Source: Isoetes taiwanensis
Taxonomy: Eukaryota > Streptophyta > Lycopodiopsida > Isoetales > Isoetaceae
Length of the DNA stretch: 64,000 bases
Reading direction: 5' to 3'
Assembly: GCA_021234155.1 (NCBI GenBank)
Contig: JAJEKV010000020.1
Span: forward strand, 10,172,912 to 10,236,911
A model generated the notes under the pieces. It ran no database searches and was not told the DNA's origin. It saw only the letters and a list, made by a program, of their open reading frames with translations. Made by a program: the position numbers and the translations under genes. Shown one piece after another: positions 1 through 13,100 of this stretch (positions within the stretch are counted from its first letter, which is position 1; each line of letters begins with the position of its first letter).

Positions 1-3000
1 TTGGTAGCGCTGGTTCGGTGCGTATTGCCCGGACTTTATGAGGAAGAGAGTCCGAACAACTACTTGAATCATCCCAAATACAAACCTTTCTTGACCAATT
101 TGTTCAAGATTACGATTTCTAGTGATCCGTCCTTAGATATAGCATGATGTGAAAATGTGCTTCTTGAGCACTACCATGGTTGCTAAAGATGATCCATTTC
201 TTGTGCATTCCATGGCGGGATCCTAAGAGTTGGAGTTTGGAGAACTTCGATGAGGGGCTCCAACTTGTACACCCATAGCTTTAGCAATGTAACTCTGATA
301 TAAAGCTTTAGAAAGAAACTATACTAAGCGATGCATCTTGGAAATGGGATACATAGAACACATCCAAACAAACATATCTTTGCCAGGCATTGTATATAAT
401 GTTTACAGAGGCTTCATGTGTGGCGAGCTTGAAGTATACCCTACTCATCAAAATAATATAATAGACCTATCGTCACTTGATCATCTATATAGACAAAAGC
501 AAAAGGAAACATTTGCAAGTCCTTATGGAATATATTTGTGAACTAAGCTCACGAGAGGCTAAAGATGTTGAAGGCGTTGGATATGCTTTTGCAAAATATA
601 GCGACCATTTTGAGATGTAGCATAAGTTCCCATTAACGCGGAATGAGAACAAGATATTGAGCATTGGACTTAATAAGTTTCTACCAAAGCATAGCGATCT
701 TTTTGAAATGAGTCAGGTAAGAAGGCAGAAACTCCTAAAAATACACAAATGGTATATCTACCACGAAATTTCCTTTTCGGTGCCAATGCAACGGCTTATC
801 CTATGTGGTATATGTACACCAATTTTCTTTAAATTGCTTATACAAATGTCTGCGACCAAAATTTATCGTTTACGCTACAAAGAAACATATTATTCCAAAT
901 GACCTCAATATAGACATTTTGAAACTGCGGTTCTGAAAACATCAACAAGCGAGAATCTTCAACTTCTCCATACTCTGAGTTAGCCGGTGAAGATTTCATG
1001 CCTGCTATGATCCCTATGCCACAACGTAGGGAAGAAATTTGTTTCCGGTGTCTAGACTTCCGGTAGAATCTGCAACCTTGACTACATCAAAGAGAACAAA
1101 AGCGATTTAAACCGGGGTTTGATAACGGCAATTCGCGGGTTTTCCTTATAAAAGGAGACATGAATAGATCATATAAAATATCTTGCTCTAGGCGTATTAT
1201 TACAAAATGGTTCATCCCTCTTTTATGGCCAAAGAGCGCCGATGGCACGAGCAAACACGCATGAGACGTTATTTAGTGTCTAAGCCCATTTTGGTAAAAA
1301 CAAATCAAAAGAAAGCGGATCGTCTGACCCGGATCGGTCACAACCGATTGAAATCAAAGCTTCATAATGATGTCTTCATCGACAAAGCGAGAGAAAATCA
1401 GCCAGCCAAAGCGATTTTTCCAATGCTATTTGAAGTATGCTTGAGAACATCTAGAGCTGATGTTGGAACTCTTATATAGCCGCGAAACAGAATTGCCAAA
1501 GCTCCTATTTTGTGTTCGCCATTCTAAGCCGGTTGAACGCGGGTTACCGATTCGTTTCTTGGTCCACAGCACGTACGTAGCGTTGCGTTTGGAACAAAGG
1601 GGTTTTGGGTCAGTAACACGTATGCCGGTGTTGGGCGCGTAACCCGGTATAACCACGAAACTCCCACATGCTTGAGAGTTTGACCGTTGCATTTCGAAGG
1701 AGTTTTCGCGGTCATCAACATATCTTGAGTATATTCAACTATATACTGATTATATCCCTAAACTTATAAGCGAGGTTCGAAATTAACTCAAAACGTGCCA
1801 CAAACAAAACATAGCCAAAAAGGAATTTTGATTGCGTCCATGTATTTCAAGTTTTCTACTTTTGAGCTTTTGTTTATTTTTGTTTTGCATCTACAGCCGG
1901 AAAATGGTGGTCTGAATCCTTGATCTGAAATAGAAATGCGACCATTGGGCATGGGAGGAGTTTTCTAGATTTGCGGATCCAAAGAAAACTTGCCATTTTT
2001 CCAACCAATTTGGCAATGCTTAATGCTTGTTATGATTCAAAGAAGTGTAGCAAAACTTCTGGACACTTGAATGATGATCAATTATGCGTATCCAACAAAT
2101 TGAGCACAACATTCAAGGATCTGGAATAAACTTCGTCATCTATGGCCGTATCTTTATTGAGTATGTCATAGCTAAAAAGCTTGAATGTTGTCTAAGGCAT
2201 CTTTTAATATATTACTATTTTTTGTGCGTTATAAAAATGATGTCATGTATATTTTTCAATTGTGGCTTATAGATTTTAATATATATAAAATAGTCAAAAA
2301 TAATTAGAAATTTTCAAAGGCAATGCCACCATAAATATCATGATTATCAGCGTACAATAATGTCATCGATTCGGCGTGTAATCGTGTCTACACAAAGCAG
2401 GCACAATACATGCATTGCATCGCGTCGCTGCAATACATCACGTACATTTTAGGTCGGGTTGAGGATGTTGCCACTTATTGCGGTTTCTTCATCCGGCGTT
2501 TCATTAGGCTTTCTCATCTCGGCGATTATCCATGGCTTCTTTTTCTTGATCTCATCACGGAGGAGGGAACTTCTTACATGAAACGCCTGCTTTCTTAGCC
2601 ATTCACATCCTTTCTAACCTCTTCTATCTTGTCCTTTTAATCCCAGAGCGCGGACAATCACCTAACTCTTCCTGGATCTAAATGTTGAAGTTCTCTGGGC
2701 CTCCGGGATATTGTTGGTTTCATGCAGTGCCGGATGCAGAATGTCATCAGTTCCGTGTGATAGACATTCTTCAAGGCGAGCATACATGCATCGCATGCAT
2801 TTTTTGAAACGTTCGGGTTGAGGATGGCTTCATTCTTGGTTTTCGTGACTTTCTCATCTCGGCCGGTGATCTGACTCCCACCCTCCCTCCTTAAAATTGT
2901 TATTTATATGTTTACTTGTTTTACGATTTATAATTGCATTGACATGACAGGTCCATCGCTTTTCGGTGTAAATGTTGTTTTGTCGTAATATACGGGGTTT

Positions 3001-4790
3001 TCTGCATTGGTTTTCTGTTGTTGGTGATATGCGGGGTCACAGGGTGATCTTGGCGACTTGGGTATTCTACGTGGGCGTGGAGCAGCGTTAGCGACCACCG
3101 TTGTCCAAGCCCCTTGTCGAGCCCACATAGCTGGGGTTTTCCTGAAAACCCGAGGTTTAATCAGCGTCAAAGCTCAGCGAATTGATGCCCACAATTTGTT
3201 GAGGTCAAGGTGTTGCCTGCGGATATTCCACTGTTTTCATTTTTGTGTAGCACAATGCGACTACCCACCCTGTAAGCGGGAATGAGGTGGCTATCTATGG
3301 GGATGTTGTTGGTTTCATGCGAGTCAGCGGTCTTATGTTATTTTATATTAGAATGATGCTCAAGTGGGGTTTTCATCCGGTAGTAGGACGCAATGCAGGT
3401 TACATTGTTTGTTTTGGTGTTGGGGTTTTGGCTTTTTGCCGTGCGTGCAGATCTCACTTGGAAGGCCTCGGCCTCAGGTGGGCGTTCATCCTTCCTTCCT
3501 TCCTTATGGATGGCACTTTTGATGTTCTGGGGTGCAACACATACATGTTTATTACAGGCACAACCATATACATGTCAAATTGCATGTCACAGTAATGGCA
3601 TTTGAGTGAAAACAAGCACAACATATAGCTCAATGCTGGCCGTAAGCAAATCATGTTTCAGGCGGGCATGTCATTTATATCTCGCGATGAACATCCACAA
3701 CTATGTGCGTTATACATGTCACGAAGTATCCATTAATGGCACAAATGTGTCAATTGGAACACTTGAAATAAAATCTTTGGCACGCAAATGTACAAAAATT
3801 TGGGAACCAATGGCCTGAAATGTGCACAAATGGCACGTTACCAAATGTTGCCATTTGTATATTACATTAGATATGGCTATTTGTGCCATTGCGCCACCCT
3901 CTTTTGTATGGTAGTGTGGGTGTCACGTATTTTTGTAGTAGTGTGGTGTCCTGTTGGGTCCGTTACCGCGATGGAAGTAGGTAGCTCTTTGATCCAATTT
4001 TACGTAAAGGCTAGAAATCGTATCCCGGTAGTAATCTTAGAATAGTTGCCTTTTGCGGATAAGCTCACTATCCCTCTTGCTTACTTGTAATATGTGTATG
4101 TCCATTTCGGTGTTTATTTCTGGCCGGGTTTTGCCATTTTGAGCCAATACGCTTGGCTGCTGATTCCATGGCTATATACATTTCTTTTTCCGGGTCGATC
4201 TTTTTCCCTTTTGTTACTTCATCAGCCCAATTCTTATAATGCCTTTCCTTAGAGATAAGATGGAAAAGTAAGGTGGAGAAAAATTCACATCATCATTACC
4301 TTGGAAAGGCTAGGAATTGGTAACAGGTGGTGATGATCTTACAGGTTTGTGTGCAGGCAGAGTCCGGCCGGATGGGATGAATCACTCTTTAAAGGCCACA
4401 GCTTGAGGAGGAGAGCTGAGCAGATGGTTGACCAGATGGTGGACGTTCCGATTGGTCCTGAAGCTGTGATTAATCTAGCTTATAAAATGGTGAGATGACT
4501 AGGAGAATCCATTCCATGGCGGCTAAGTCCTTCTCGGGGATGGAAGCGGATGTTACATAATGCACGGATTGTGGGTCAAGGGTACCGAACCCACAACAAC
4601 ATTGTTCTTCCAATCGGTTCTGCGCCGGCCGAATAAGCTAGATCAGGTATTGAGGGTGATTTTGGCCATAGAAAATTCCATCGATCTTGGGTCGGTGCCA
4701 AATGGCTCGCTGCGTGGCCGCTGCTTTGTAAACGGCCGGTTTGGCCTTAGAAAAATTCATTGACAACGGTCAATACAATAAGCGTGTAAA
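1..4790. other. Intergenic sequence, no recognisable gene
   Basis: I see no family I can name in this stretch on either strand; all open frames are short. Exon-like pieces exist: a frame near 560-716 ends at a donor-like GTAAGA, and one near 4357-4494 follows a GTGCAG acceptor. Around 3700-3910 several copies of a TGCCATTTGTGC-like word occur in both orientations, which may be a decayed inverted-repeat element. A TATAAAAGG word lies near 1149. The stretch does not match the sequence left of copy B, so the duplication described below starts at its right edge. Confidence 0.5.
4357..4494 (+). other. Orphan exon-like open segment, unrecognised
   Basis: A 45-codon open segment follows an acceptor-like GTGTGCAG and encodes a charged peptide containing WDESLFKGHSLRRRAEQMVD and then PIGPEAVINLAYKM. 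Its composition is protein-like, unlike the surrounding AT-rich spacer, but I do not recognise the family and see no partner exons nearby. It may be a captured or decayed exon of a host gene, or chance. Confidence 0.2.
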
Positions 4791-4889
4791 CTACGAGATA
4801 CACAAGTGCTGCTTCGAGGGTGCCTATCTGCGGTATCTTTTTGCAAAGGTACACATGGCATGCCGATGGCACAATCGAACCCTCCATTG

Positions 4890-4991
4890 TTTGATGCATG
4901 ACATATATATATAATTCTCCTACAAATATTTCCAGGTATCGAGCCTTCATGTTTGATGCGTGACATATATATATAATTCTCCTACAAATAT
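4890..4991. repeat. Local duplication of a 40-bp word, about 62 bp apart
   Basis: A 40-bp word beginning TTTGATGC and ending CTACAAATAT occurs at 4890-4929 and again at 4952-4991, with one difference. Copy B has the corresponding sequence split, its two halves lying at about 55,592 and 56,745, around a 1.1-kb segment that copy A lacks. Confidence 0.7.
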
Positions 4992-5742
4992 GCTTTTAAA
5001 ATATTCTTGGGTTGATTAACCATAGGAGTGGGCGTGACGCTTTGGGGAGAATGGGTTAGGACTTTGAAATGAAAGCGGAGAAAGAATGGTAGGACGACAA
5101 GCGGCTATAGCACATTACAATACTTTTCTCTGCATAATAGTCAAGGCTAACGAAATTGCCGCCGGATTCTGAACCTCTTTACGGTGCATTCCGGCGATTC
5201 AAGAAAACCGAGAATTTAGCCTTGTGGATTATTTTGTGGAAGGCGGGATTACGACTTTATTTCTTGCAAAGTGTGCCATGACCGCGTCAAAGTCCCGAAG
5301 CTACGCAACACAGGCCTGCTGCCTCTGAATCTGGAAGGTTGGTCGCGGTATTTGTGATGAATGATGCCCTAATAAAAGCTCAAATCTTCGCTTGTGAGAA
5401 ATCCTTCGGTTCTTTGATTTTTTCTTTAAACTAACGCTTGAAACAATTTGGTACATCAAATTTTCTTACCAACCGAGGTTCGATTAGAGTTGTTATCAGC
5501 CAGTAAAGAATCTAGTCTTAGGCTGACCGATCTAGCAAGCACGTAGAATAGTAAATGGAGGCATTCAAGGAAAAATAAAGGAGAAGATTAAAATCTGAAT
5601 GCACAACGAGCGTTGTGTTTTTATTCACGTGTGTGCTTCACATTAAGACAAATGCGGCGTTGATTTTTTGGTGATGTGGAGAACAATTAGGAAAAAATAA
5701 ACTTTTAATTTGCAACTTGAATTATGTACAAGATATTTACTA

Positions 5743-5935
5743 ATATGGATAACATTATACCTTGTATTGACTTGTCTCCATATATGCCGAAATTTAAACC
5801 ACATATCATTTTCATCCATTCCGGGCTTTGTTGGCTCTTCATTATTTGCTTTCGTGCCCGTGAAGACCTTGTCACATACACCTCTTCTCGCTTGCCTAAT
5901 ACCTTTTAGATAGCGTTTTTTGTAATGTTTTTTAT
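5743..5935 (-). pseudogene. En/Spm Transposase_24-like exon, copy A
   Basis: This is the counterpart of the exon at 57,610-57,813. The minus strand reads through a segment rich in Lys and Arg (KGIRQARRGVCDKV) followed by an EEPTKP...M..NDMWFKF block. That block resembles the KPEWM..D.W.....YW.T..Y signature of the plant Transposase_24 (Ptta/En/Spm) family. Compared with copy B the frame is disturbed, mostly at CAG/CTG words, so I cannot say whether it is truly broken or poorly sequenced. The family assignment is by eye. Confidence 0.45.
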
Positions 5936-6050
5936 CCCACTCGATATAATGGGATAACAAACCAATGCATTTAAAAAAATAAATAAGAAAAAGAACATAA
6001 GAAATTTATGCATTCTTCATTTTATTACTATCTAATTACACCGCAATGTT

Positions 6051-6297
6051 TTTCGTTACAAGGTCCAATTGCCCACTAGAATCTTTCTCATGTCCGAGAT
6101 GGATAAGTCAACATGTTTTCCGATGAAAGTACATTCAATTTTCGGTCAAAATAGTTCTTATAGCCACCACATGGGACCATTTCCGGCGTCAAATTCAAGT
6201 TGTATGGTCTTTCCTCTTTAAAGCGACTCTCCTTAGCGGTTTGATAATCTCCTCATGTGATTTAGCCGTGCTTTTTTCCGTTGTTGAACTTCATGTT
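6051..6297 (-). pseudogene. Basic exon of the minus-strand CACTA-linked gene, copy A
   Basis: This is the counterpart of the exon at 57,890-58,137 (RKKARRNHMRRLSN...LDLVRK). The copy-A version has several small length differences relative to copy B, at least partly at CAG/CTG words, and no long frame survives. I do not recognise a named domain in this exon. Confidence 0.4.
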
Positions 6298-7838
6298 TCC
6301 AACATTTTATACAACAAACAATTAGAAAAATAATGTACTTCAATGCATTAAAAACATACACATAATCTCATGGAAATATAAATTTATGATTTTGCTTAAA
6401 AGCTTTGGTTGCTTCCTTTAAATAACCTACATGTAATCTCATTCCCATCTATATGAGTAAGCTCGAGGGCTTTTCCCATTCTGCGGAAGTATGATCCGAG
6501 AAAAACCAGCGAGACATTAGAGATAACAAATTGCAAAGCAATTTTTACATTCCCATGCATTTAGAATATGAACACCACATTTTCCATACATCTTTACAAG
6601 CGAGTCCCAAGATATCAAGATCTAAGATACACTATAGATTGAATTGTGCATTAATTAGGAGTGAAGATGGTCAGGGTGGAATACTAGTTGAAAGTAATTG
6701 AACTAAGTGCTAAAAGTTTGTAGTAACATGCGGTTAATAGTATGAAAACTCCTACAGTAGGATCATTTTATGCTTATGAAAACTCGTGCAGTAGGATCAT
6801 TTTACGCTTATGCAAGCCTTCAGGCATTCTCTATATTTTGATGTAATAAATCTAAGTGTTGAACGAACCATTCTCCCCCAGAAGAACCATTCTGCAATAT
6901 TTTCAAAAGAGCCGCATTAACTTACGTGCAGCGGAGATGGTTCCGCCAGCTACGCCGATTGCTTTTCTCATTTTTGCGAATCTAAAGAAAATAGATGTTA
7001 GATATGGACGCAATATGTCATAAGCATCCTGACTATAAAGCTATAAATACAATCGCAAAGCTCTTCTTAAACAATAAAATAGAATTGCAAAGCTTATCAG
7101 TTATTGCACATCTGCACAATGAGAATGTTTCCTTGATGCAAAGGTTGGGCATTATATTTGAAACAGTTAGCAGTTTATGAGAACGATGTTGCCAAGGACT
7201 AATGTTCCCAAAAGTTCACATATCAAGGATATTGCACGTTCAATTACAAAAGGCTGAGCCCTCGAAAGTAAAACCTTGTGCCATCTTTGTTCCATATACA
7301 ATACATTTTTTAGATCGGGAGCGGTGCCTCAGTTGACTATTTGGAGCATTTGACAATCTCATAGCAGTTGGCTCAATAATATCTCAGCTTGACATGACAG
7401 TCCCTCCAGATCTTGGCTACTTGAGCATGTCGGGCTAAGGCACAACAAATAACTCAAGAGGTACAATGTTCAGAGAAGCATTATCTGTCTGGACGATTGC
7501 TACTGCTTTAAATTAGAGTGAAAATGGGCAAGCTGAATACTAGTTGGGTGTAATTGAACTAAGGCTAAAAGCTTGTAGTATGTCTATGAAAAGAAATCAT
7601 GCAGATTAATAGTATGAAACCTCCTGCAATAAGATCATTTTATGCTTATGAAAACTTCTATAGTAGGATCAATTTATGGTTATGCAAGCCTTTAGACATT
7701 CTTTATGTTTAGGTGTAATAAAAATAAGTGTTGAAGGATAACTAATATTGCAGTATGAAATCTCCTGCAGTAGAATCATTCTGCAATTTTCAAATTACCT
7801 ATAAGACAACCATTTTCAAAAGAGATCAATTAACTTAC

Positions 7839-7892
7839 ACGTGCCACAAGAAGGTTCCTGCGCTACTCCAGTGCTTTTCTCATTTTGCGGAT
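7839..7892 (-). CDS. 54-nt repeat exon (mini-exon), copy A
   Basis: On the minus strand, TCTGTTAG precedes the exon and GTAAGT follows it. The exon begins with two bases of a codon and ends with one (phase 1 on both sides), so adding or skipping it keeps the frame. Joined to an identical neighbour it encodes one 18-residue repeat, YPQNEKSTGVAQEPSCGT. It is identical in sequence to the copy-B exon at 59,704-59,757. Function unknown. Confidence 0.55.
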
Positions 7893-8807
7893 CTAACAGA
7901 GAATAGATGTTAGATAAGGAAACAATATGTCATATGCATCCTGACTATAAACCTATAATACAATTGCAAAGCGCTTGTTAAACAGTAAAATAGAATTGCA
8001 AAACTTATCTGTTACTGGACATTTGCAAAATGAGAATGCTTCCTTGATGCAAAGGTTGGGCATTATATTCAGAACAGTTAGCAGTCTATGATGAACGATG
8101 TTGCCAAGGACTAACGGTGCTAAAAGCTCACATGTCAAGGACATAGCATGTTCAATTGGAAAGCTGAGCCTTCATGTAAAACCTTGTGCTATTCCGTTCC
8201 ATATATATTTTAAGATGTGGGAAACAGTGCCTCCAAATTTGGCTACTTGGAGCATTTGACAATCTCATAGCAGTTGGCTCAACAATATCTCAGCTTGACG
8301 TGACAGTCCCTCCAGACCTTGGCTACTTAAGCATGTCGGGCTGAGGCACAACAAATAAGATCCCTCAAGAGGTACACTGTTCAGAAATTTTGCAATCTTC
8401 CAGTAAAATCTTATACAACTACATTGAGGCATATGTGCAGAGAAGCGTTATCTATCTGGACAATTACTACTGCTTTAAATTAGAGTGAAGATGGGCAGGC
8501 TAAATACTAGTTGGATGTAATTGAACTAAGTGCTAAAAGCTTGTAGTATGTCTATGAAAAGAAACATGCAGATCAATTTGTATGAACACTCCTGCAATAG
8601 GATCATTTTATGCTTATGAAAACATTTGCAGTAGGATCAATTTATGGTTATGCAACCCTTCAGACATTCTTTATGTTTAGATGCAATAAAAATAAGTGTT
8701 GAAGGATAACTACTATTGCAGTATGAAATTTCCTGCAGTAGAACCATTCTGCAATTTTCAAATTACTTATTAAGACAAGCATTTTCAAAAGAGAGCAATT
8801 AACTTAC

Positions 8808-8861
8808 ACGTGCCACAAGACAGTTCCTTCGCTACTCCAGTGCTTTTCTCATTTTCCGGAT
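8808..8861 (-). CDS. 54-nt repeat exon (mini-exon), copy A
   Basis: This has the same structure as the neighbouring repeat exons: an acceptor CTGTTAG, 54 nt, phase 1 on both sides, and donor GTAAGT. It encodes YPENEKSTGVAKELSCGT once joined to a neighbour. It is identical to the copy-B exon at 60,676-60,729. Confidence 0.55.
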
Positions 8862-9544
8862 CTAACAGAGAATAGATGTTGAATAAGGACGAATAATATA
8901 TCATCGATCCCGACTATAAAGCTATAATACAATTGCAAAACCTTGTTAAACAGGTAAAATAGAATTGTAAAAAGTTTATACATTCTGCGCACATGCAAAA
9001 TGAGAATGCTTTCTTTATGCAAAGGTTGGGCATTATTTAGCTACTTTGAGCATTTGACAATCTCATAGCAGTTGGCTCAAGAATCTCGACTTGGGCTTCC
9101 AAGGCCACGACCTTAGCTATTTGAGCATGTCAGTTGAGGCCACGACAAACAAAGATCCCTCAAGAGGTACAATGTTCGAGGTGATCTTCTAGTAAAATGT
9201 TATACAACTAGATTGGGGCATATGTGGGATCATGACGGACAATTCATCGCGCTTTAATCCACGGTGAAGATGGGCAGGCTGAATACTAGTTGGGTGTAAT
9301 TGAACTAAGTGCTAAAAAGCTTGTAATATGCCTATGACAAAGAGCTAATTAGCTTAGTGCAGCCAGAGATGCCAATTTCAGCAAGAGAATCCATGCCTAG
9401 TTTCTAACCTGAGGGGCAGAGGAATACAACAAGGGTAAGGTGCTTCCCTACACTCAATGCTTGTGATCATATATTTCCCGCTACTACTAGGAAACCGTAG
9501 TTAATTAATTTACACATACATATGTGTTAACCTTAAAAAGATAG

Positions 9545-10122
9545 TGTTTTCCCAAAGGTGCAATGGGGTTCGGGAACTCCCTCGAAGACAGCCCTGCCAC
9601 AAATGAATGAGGGAGTTTTTGGATCTAGTGAAAATGAGAGTCCGCATTAGGGACTATGTCACGGGATTTGCAAGAAGAGAACAAGAAAGAAAACAGAACA
9701 AATGAGAGGAAAATGATAAGCTTCCTTGATATCAATGATGAACATACATGAGCTCTCTCACAAATAGAGAGAAAACCGAAGGAGACAAGACTCAAAAGCC
9801 CATCTAGAACTCATATGCGAAGCTCTAGTCATATATATATAGTACAATGGCCTCCGCCCAATATAGACACACTGGCCCGATCTCGGTGCCGACTCACGAA
9901 GAAGGCCCAATTTGTGAATGGCCGGCGTGCCTCTTGAGGTGCTCGGAATCATGGCGACGCTGGCGGTGATGGCAGATCACTTGTCAGCGCCTCCTTTTTG
10001 GGCTGTTGCTTGGTCTTCTCAAGGGGGCTTTGATGGCCCGGCCCGGTTGGTCGCGGGATCCTTGAGCTTGACCTGGTCCGGTCAGATGCATGAATAGTCC
10101 TATACCAGAGGCCAGACTAACA
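9545..10122 (-). repeat. G1 LTR (3' LTR of the element)
   Basis: On the minus strand the LTR runs from TGTTAG to a CA-type end. It is a direct copy of 19,944-20,494 and closely related to both G2 LTRs. A purine-rich tract (minus-strand GGTGGGGAAG) abuts it at 10,123, as expected for a polypurine tract. Confidence 0.85.
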
Positions 10123-13100
10123 CTTCCCCACCAAACGACACTCGAGTGAAGAAAAAGGAGGAAGTGTTTGCGAGGGGGGAAGCCATCCTGCTCGAAAGTG
10201 ATCCTCACGGAGTGAGGGACGGGCACCATTATGGTGCGGCTAATGAGATCGGGCGCGGTTTGAAGAGCAGGAGGAGTGTTGAGGCCAAGGGCGGGATCTG
10301 CATCAACAAGAAATCGAGATCGGACCATGTCTTCAAGGGCGGCATGGGCGTCGAAGAAACGGCCCGACATTCCATGGGGAGGCAGTCCGAGGCCGGAAGG
10401 CAAGCGACCGCATTCGGATTGCAGTAAAAAAATGGACGACGCAATTTAAGAGGAGTAAAGGGGCATTTGAGAGCGACACAAAACACCTTTTGAAGATGGA
10501 TCAAGGATCCGGTGAGGTGGTGGCATTCTCGCAAGAAGGTGTCAAAGACCATGAAGCGAATCGGTAGAGGCGTTACCAACCACGCCATTAGCAATATAGA
10601 TCCAATTTGTGGTGGTATCAAGAGTGGCACCCTCCTCCCAATGGGAGCGGGCGAACAAAACATGGATCCCACCCCGAGATCCGGTCGAGATCCGAGGTGG
10701 AGTCCATCCAAAGATGGCCATCCATGACCTTTGTCCAAAAGGGGAGGCCTAATCAGAAGTCAGGAACCTGGGGTGGAGGAACACCCTAGGGAAGCATAGG
10801 GAGAACCATGCGGGTGGGCGTATGGGTTGCCGAAGTCTCCCACTAATTGCCCGACAAGAGCCGATCAAGTGCTTGACACCAACCCATCCCAAAAAGAAAA
10901 GAGAGAGTTGAGAGTTAGCAGAGGGCTATCCCAACCCGTGGGGACCGCCTTGCTATCCAAAAGAGCACGTGAATTGATTGTAACCTCGCGAGTCTTTGCA
11001 TATAAACTTGTGCATAGGGAAGGTCCTCGGGATGTCCCGTAAAACTTCCTTATCACCGCTGGCCTTTCGCTTTGCCGAGAGGTAAATGATGGGCAAGCTT
11101 CGGGCATGTCCCTGATGAAGAGTGTGGGTGCGAGCATGATCAGCAAGATAGGGTTGTTATCCCGAAGCAACCATTGCAAAGTGGGTCACCCGAAAGATCT
11201 TTGGCGGCGGCCCATCCCGAAAGTTTTTCAGATATCACCAGATAGAAATCATGAAAATGTAAGCCATGGGCTGAACAACTCAAGGTGACAAAGATGCGGA
11301 TGTTGCTTGGATGTATGAGATCAAAACCAAAAAGGGCACAGCATAAACCTTTGTCTTCCATCATTGAGTTCGGGGCGGTCCGGAGAAAATCGGCGGTGGT
11401 GGGAGTATCCACAGTCCATCCGGCCGCGATGCCACCAGGAAAAGGAATAGGTGGCGTTGGCGACCACATAATCGTGATAGCAGCAGGAAGGAACCGGGAA
11501 GTCGAAAGGAAGGTTGGAAACAATGGTGTTATGGCCGTCAAGTTTTTGCTTGAGCCTCATCGCCAGCCCGAATAGCCAACGCAGCCTGGTGTTCAAGGTC
11601 GGATCGGTTGTCCTTTTTCTAGCGGCCGGGCATGATTGGTCACGGACCCATTTCGGTGAAGTGTTGACGGGAGGAGGATTGCCCTCGTGTATTGAGGCGG
11701 CACGACAATCTCCGCGTCATCAAGAATCTTTGTTTACGCACCTCCGTAGTTTCCGATCTTGAAGAGAGGTGAGCCGAGAGGTGCGTGTGAGAAAGCCGAA
11801 TCATCAAGGAGGCAATTTGGCGCCCCGCCGTATAAGGTGTTGAACTTGAGTCTTTGTAATTGTCACGCTTCGTAGTACAAGGCGTCGAAGCTTAGAAATA
11901 TCTTTTCCTTGGCAACAGGAAGAGTGTCTTTGGACTTGTTTTGCTCCAACAAAGTCCGGAATTTCGGATTGAGCTGAGCCATTTGATCCGCAAGTTGGCT
12001 GATCTGATCCTCGCACTTTTGAGATGCAGATGAGCCCTGTAAGAGAGCTCGCGTGCTTGTCTTGAAGTTTGGTCTCAAAGTGGCAACTTGGGCAGTGGCA
12101 GCTGAAGGTCACCGGTGGACCGCATCCGAGGCCTCTAGTGCCGATTTGAACCCCGATTCATAAGAGCTTCCCCGATTCTTGTAACTTTAGAATAGCGACT
12201 TTGAGCATCCTAGCGGCTTACCGATACAACGGTGACGAGGGTGTTGTGGTGGTGGAGCCTATGTTGTTGCGGGTTTTGTGATGTTTGGAAGATATGGTGA
12301 ACCGGATGGTGTAGGCGAGGGAGGAGACAAAGTGACATGGGAGTGCGGTTTTGGACATGACCGTGGGAAGAAGGGCGGAAGTGCCAACTTGGTGAGTCAG
12401 GGAAGGACCGCTGGTGGAATTATGAGAATTTTGTGGTGTGGGAGATGAAAGTAATGCCGGACGATGGCTTGAAGGTGGCCTCCCACGTAAACTTCAGAAA
12501 TGGAAGTGGCAACCGAAGGCGGTCCACTTCTTGGAGAAGACGGTAGAACAACAATTGTGGCCAATCAATGGTGGTTGGAATGTATAGCGGTGAGCACCAT
12601 ATTATAGAAAGGCTTATTGATATGGGTGTTCTTGATAGAATACCCAATGAACTGCGCCACAAAACTTAACAAAAGTTTCGTGAGGCTTGTCGATATTTGT
12701 CGGAGCGATGTACATGGGCCCGATAAGGAGGTGCACCAAACCCCCATGACATCTAGATCCTGTATGGCGGACCACCATGATAAACAAGGGGTTTGTAAGG
12801 GGAATATGGAATACCTCGGAAATCAAATGTTGAGTCAGCTGAAATGGTGGTGCCATCGACCCTTTGTTGTCATCCATGCGGGATGTTAACAATATTGGCG
12901 ATGAGCGCTGATTGGTCGGATTTGGAGCGGAAAGTTCCATTTGAGAGAATTAGAGTAAACTTTTTGGCGTTAAATGACTTCGATTTGGGCCAACAAAGGG
13001 CTTCCTGGCGGAAAGTGGGCGTCAAGAAGGAGACTCGAAAAAGCCGCCCTCGGGAAGCGGAAGAGTGTGAATTTGGGTGGCCAAGATTTTCCGTAAAAGA

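Larger units (their letters stand above)
6655..9540 (-). repeat. Tandem array of ~0.9-kb exon-plus-intron units, copy A
   Basis: Four diverged direct repeats follow one another. Each starts with a block near TAGAGTGAAGATGG (about 6657, 7515, 8482 and 9258) and holds a 54-nt minus-strand exon: a noisy one near 6922-6975, clear ones at 7839-7892 and 8808-8861, and one split by the gypsy insertion at 9540/20,495. Non-exon blocks such as TGCAAAGGTTGGGCATTAT and GCATTTGACAATCTCATAGC also recur, so the whole exon-intron unit was amplified, not just the exon. Copy B carries the same array. Confidence 0.85.

Noticed and set aside
338-541. 67-codon frame near the left edge as a transposase C-terminus
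   Set aside because: I considered the C-terminal domain of TNP2 (DUF4218) but saw none of its usual blocks, so no call was made.
6655-9400. CRISPR-like or satellite array
   Set aside because: Units are 0.8-1 kb with conserved exon and splice signals, not short repeats with spacers, and the genome is a plant.
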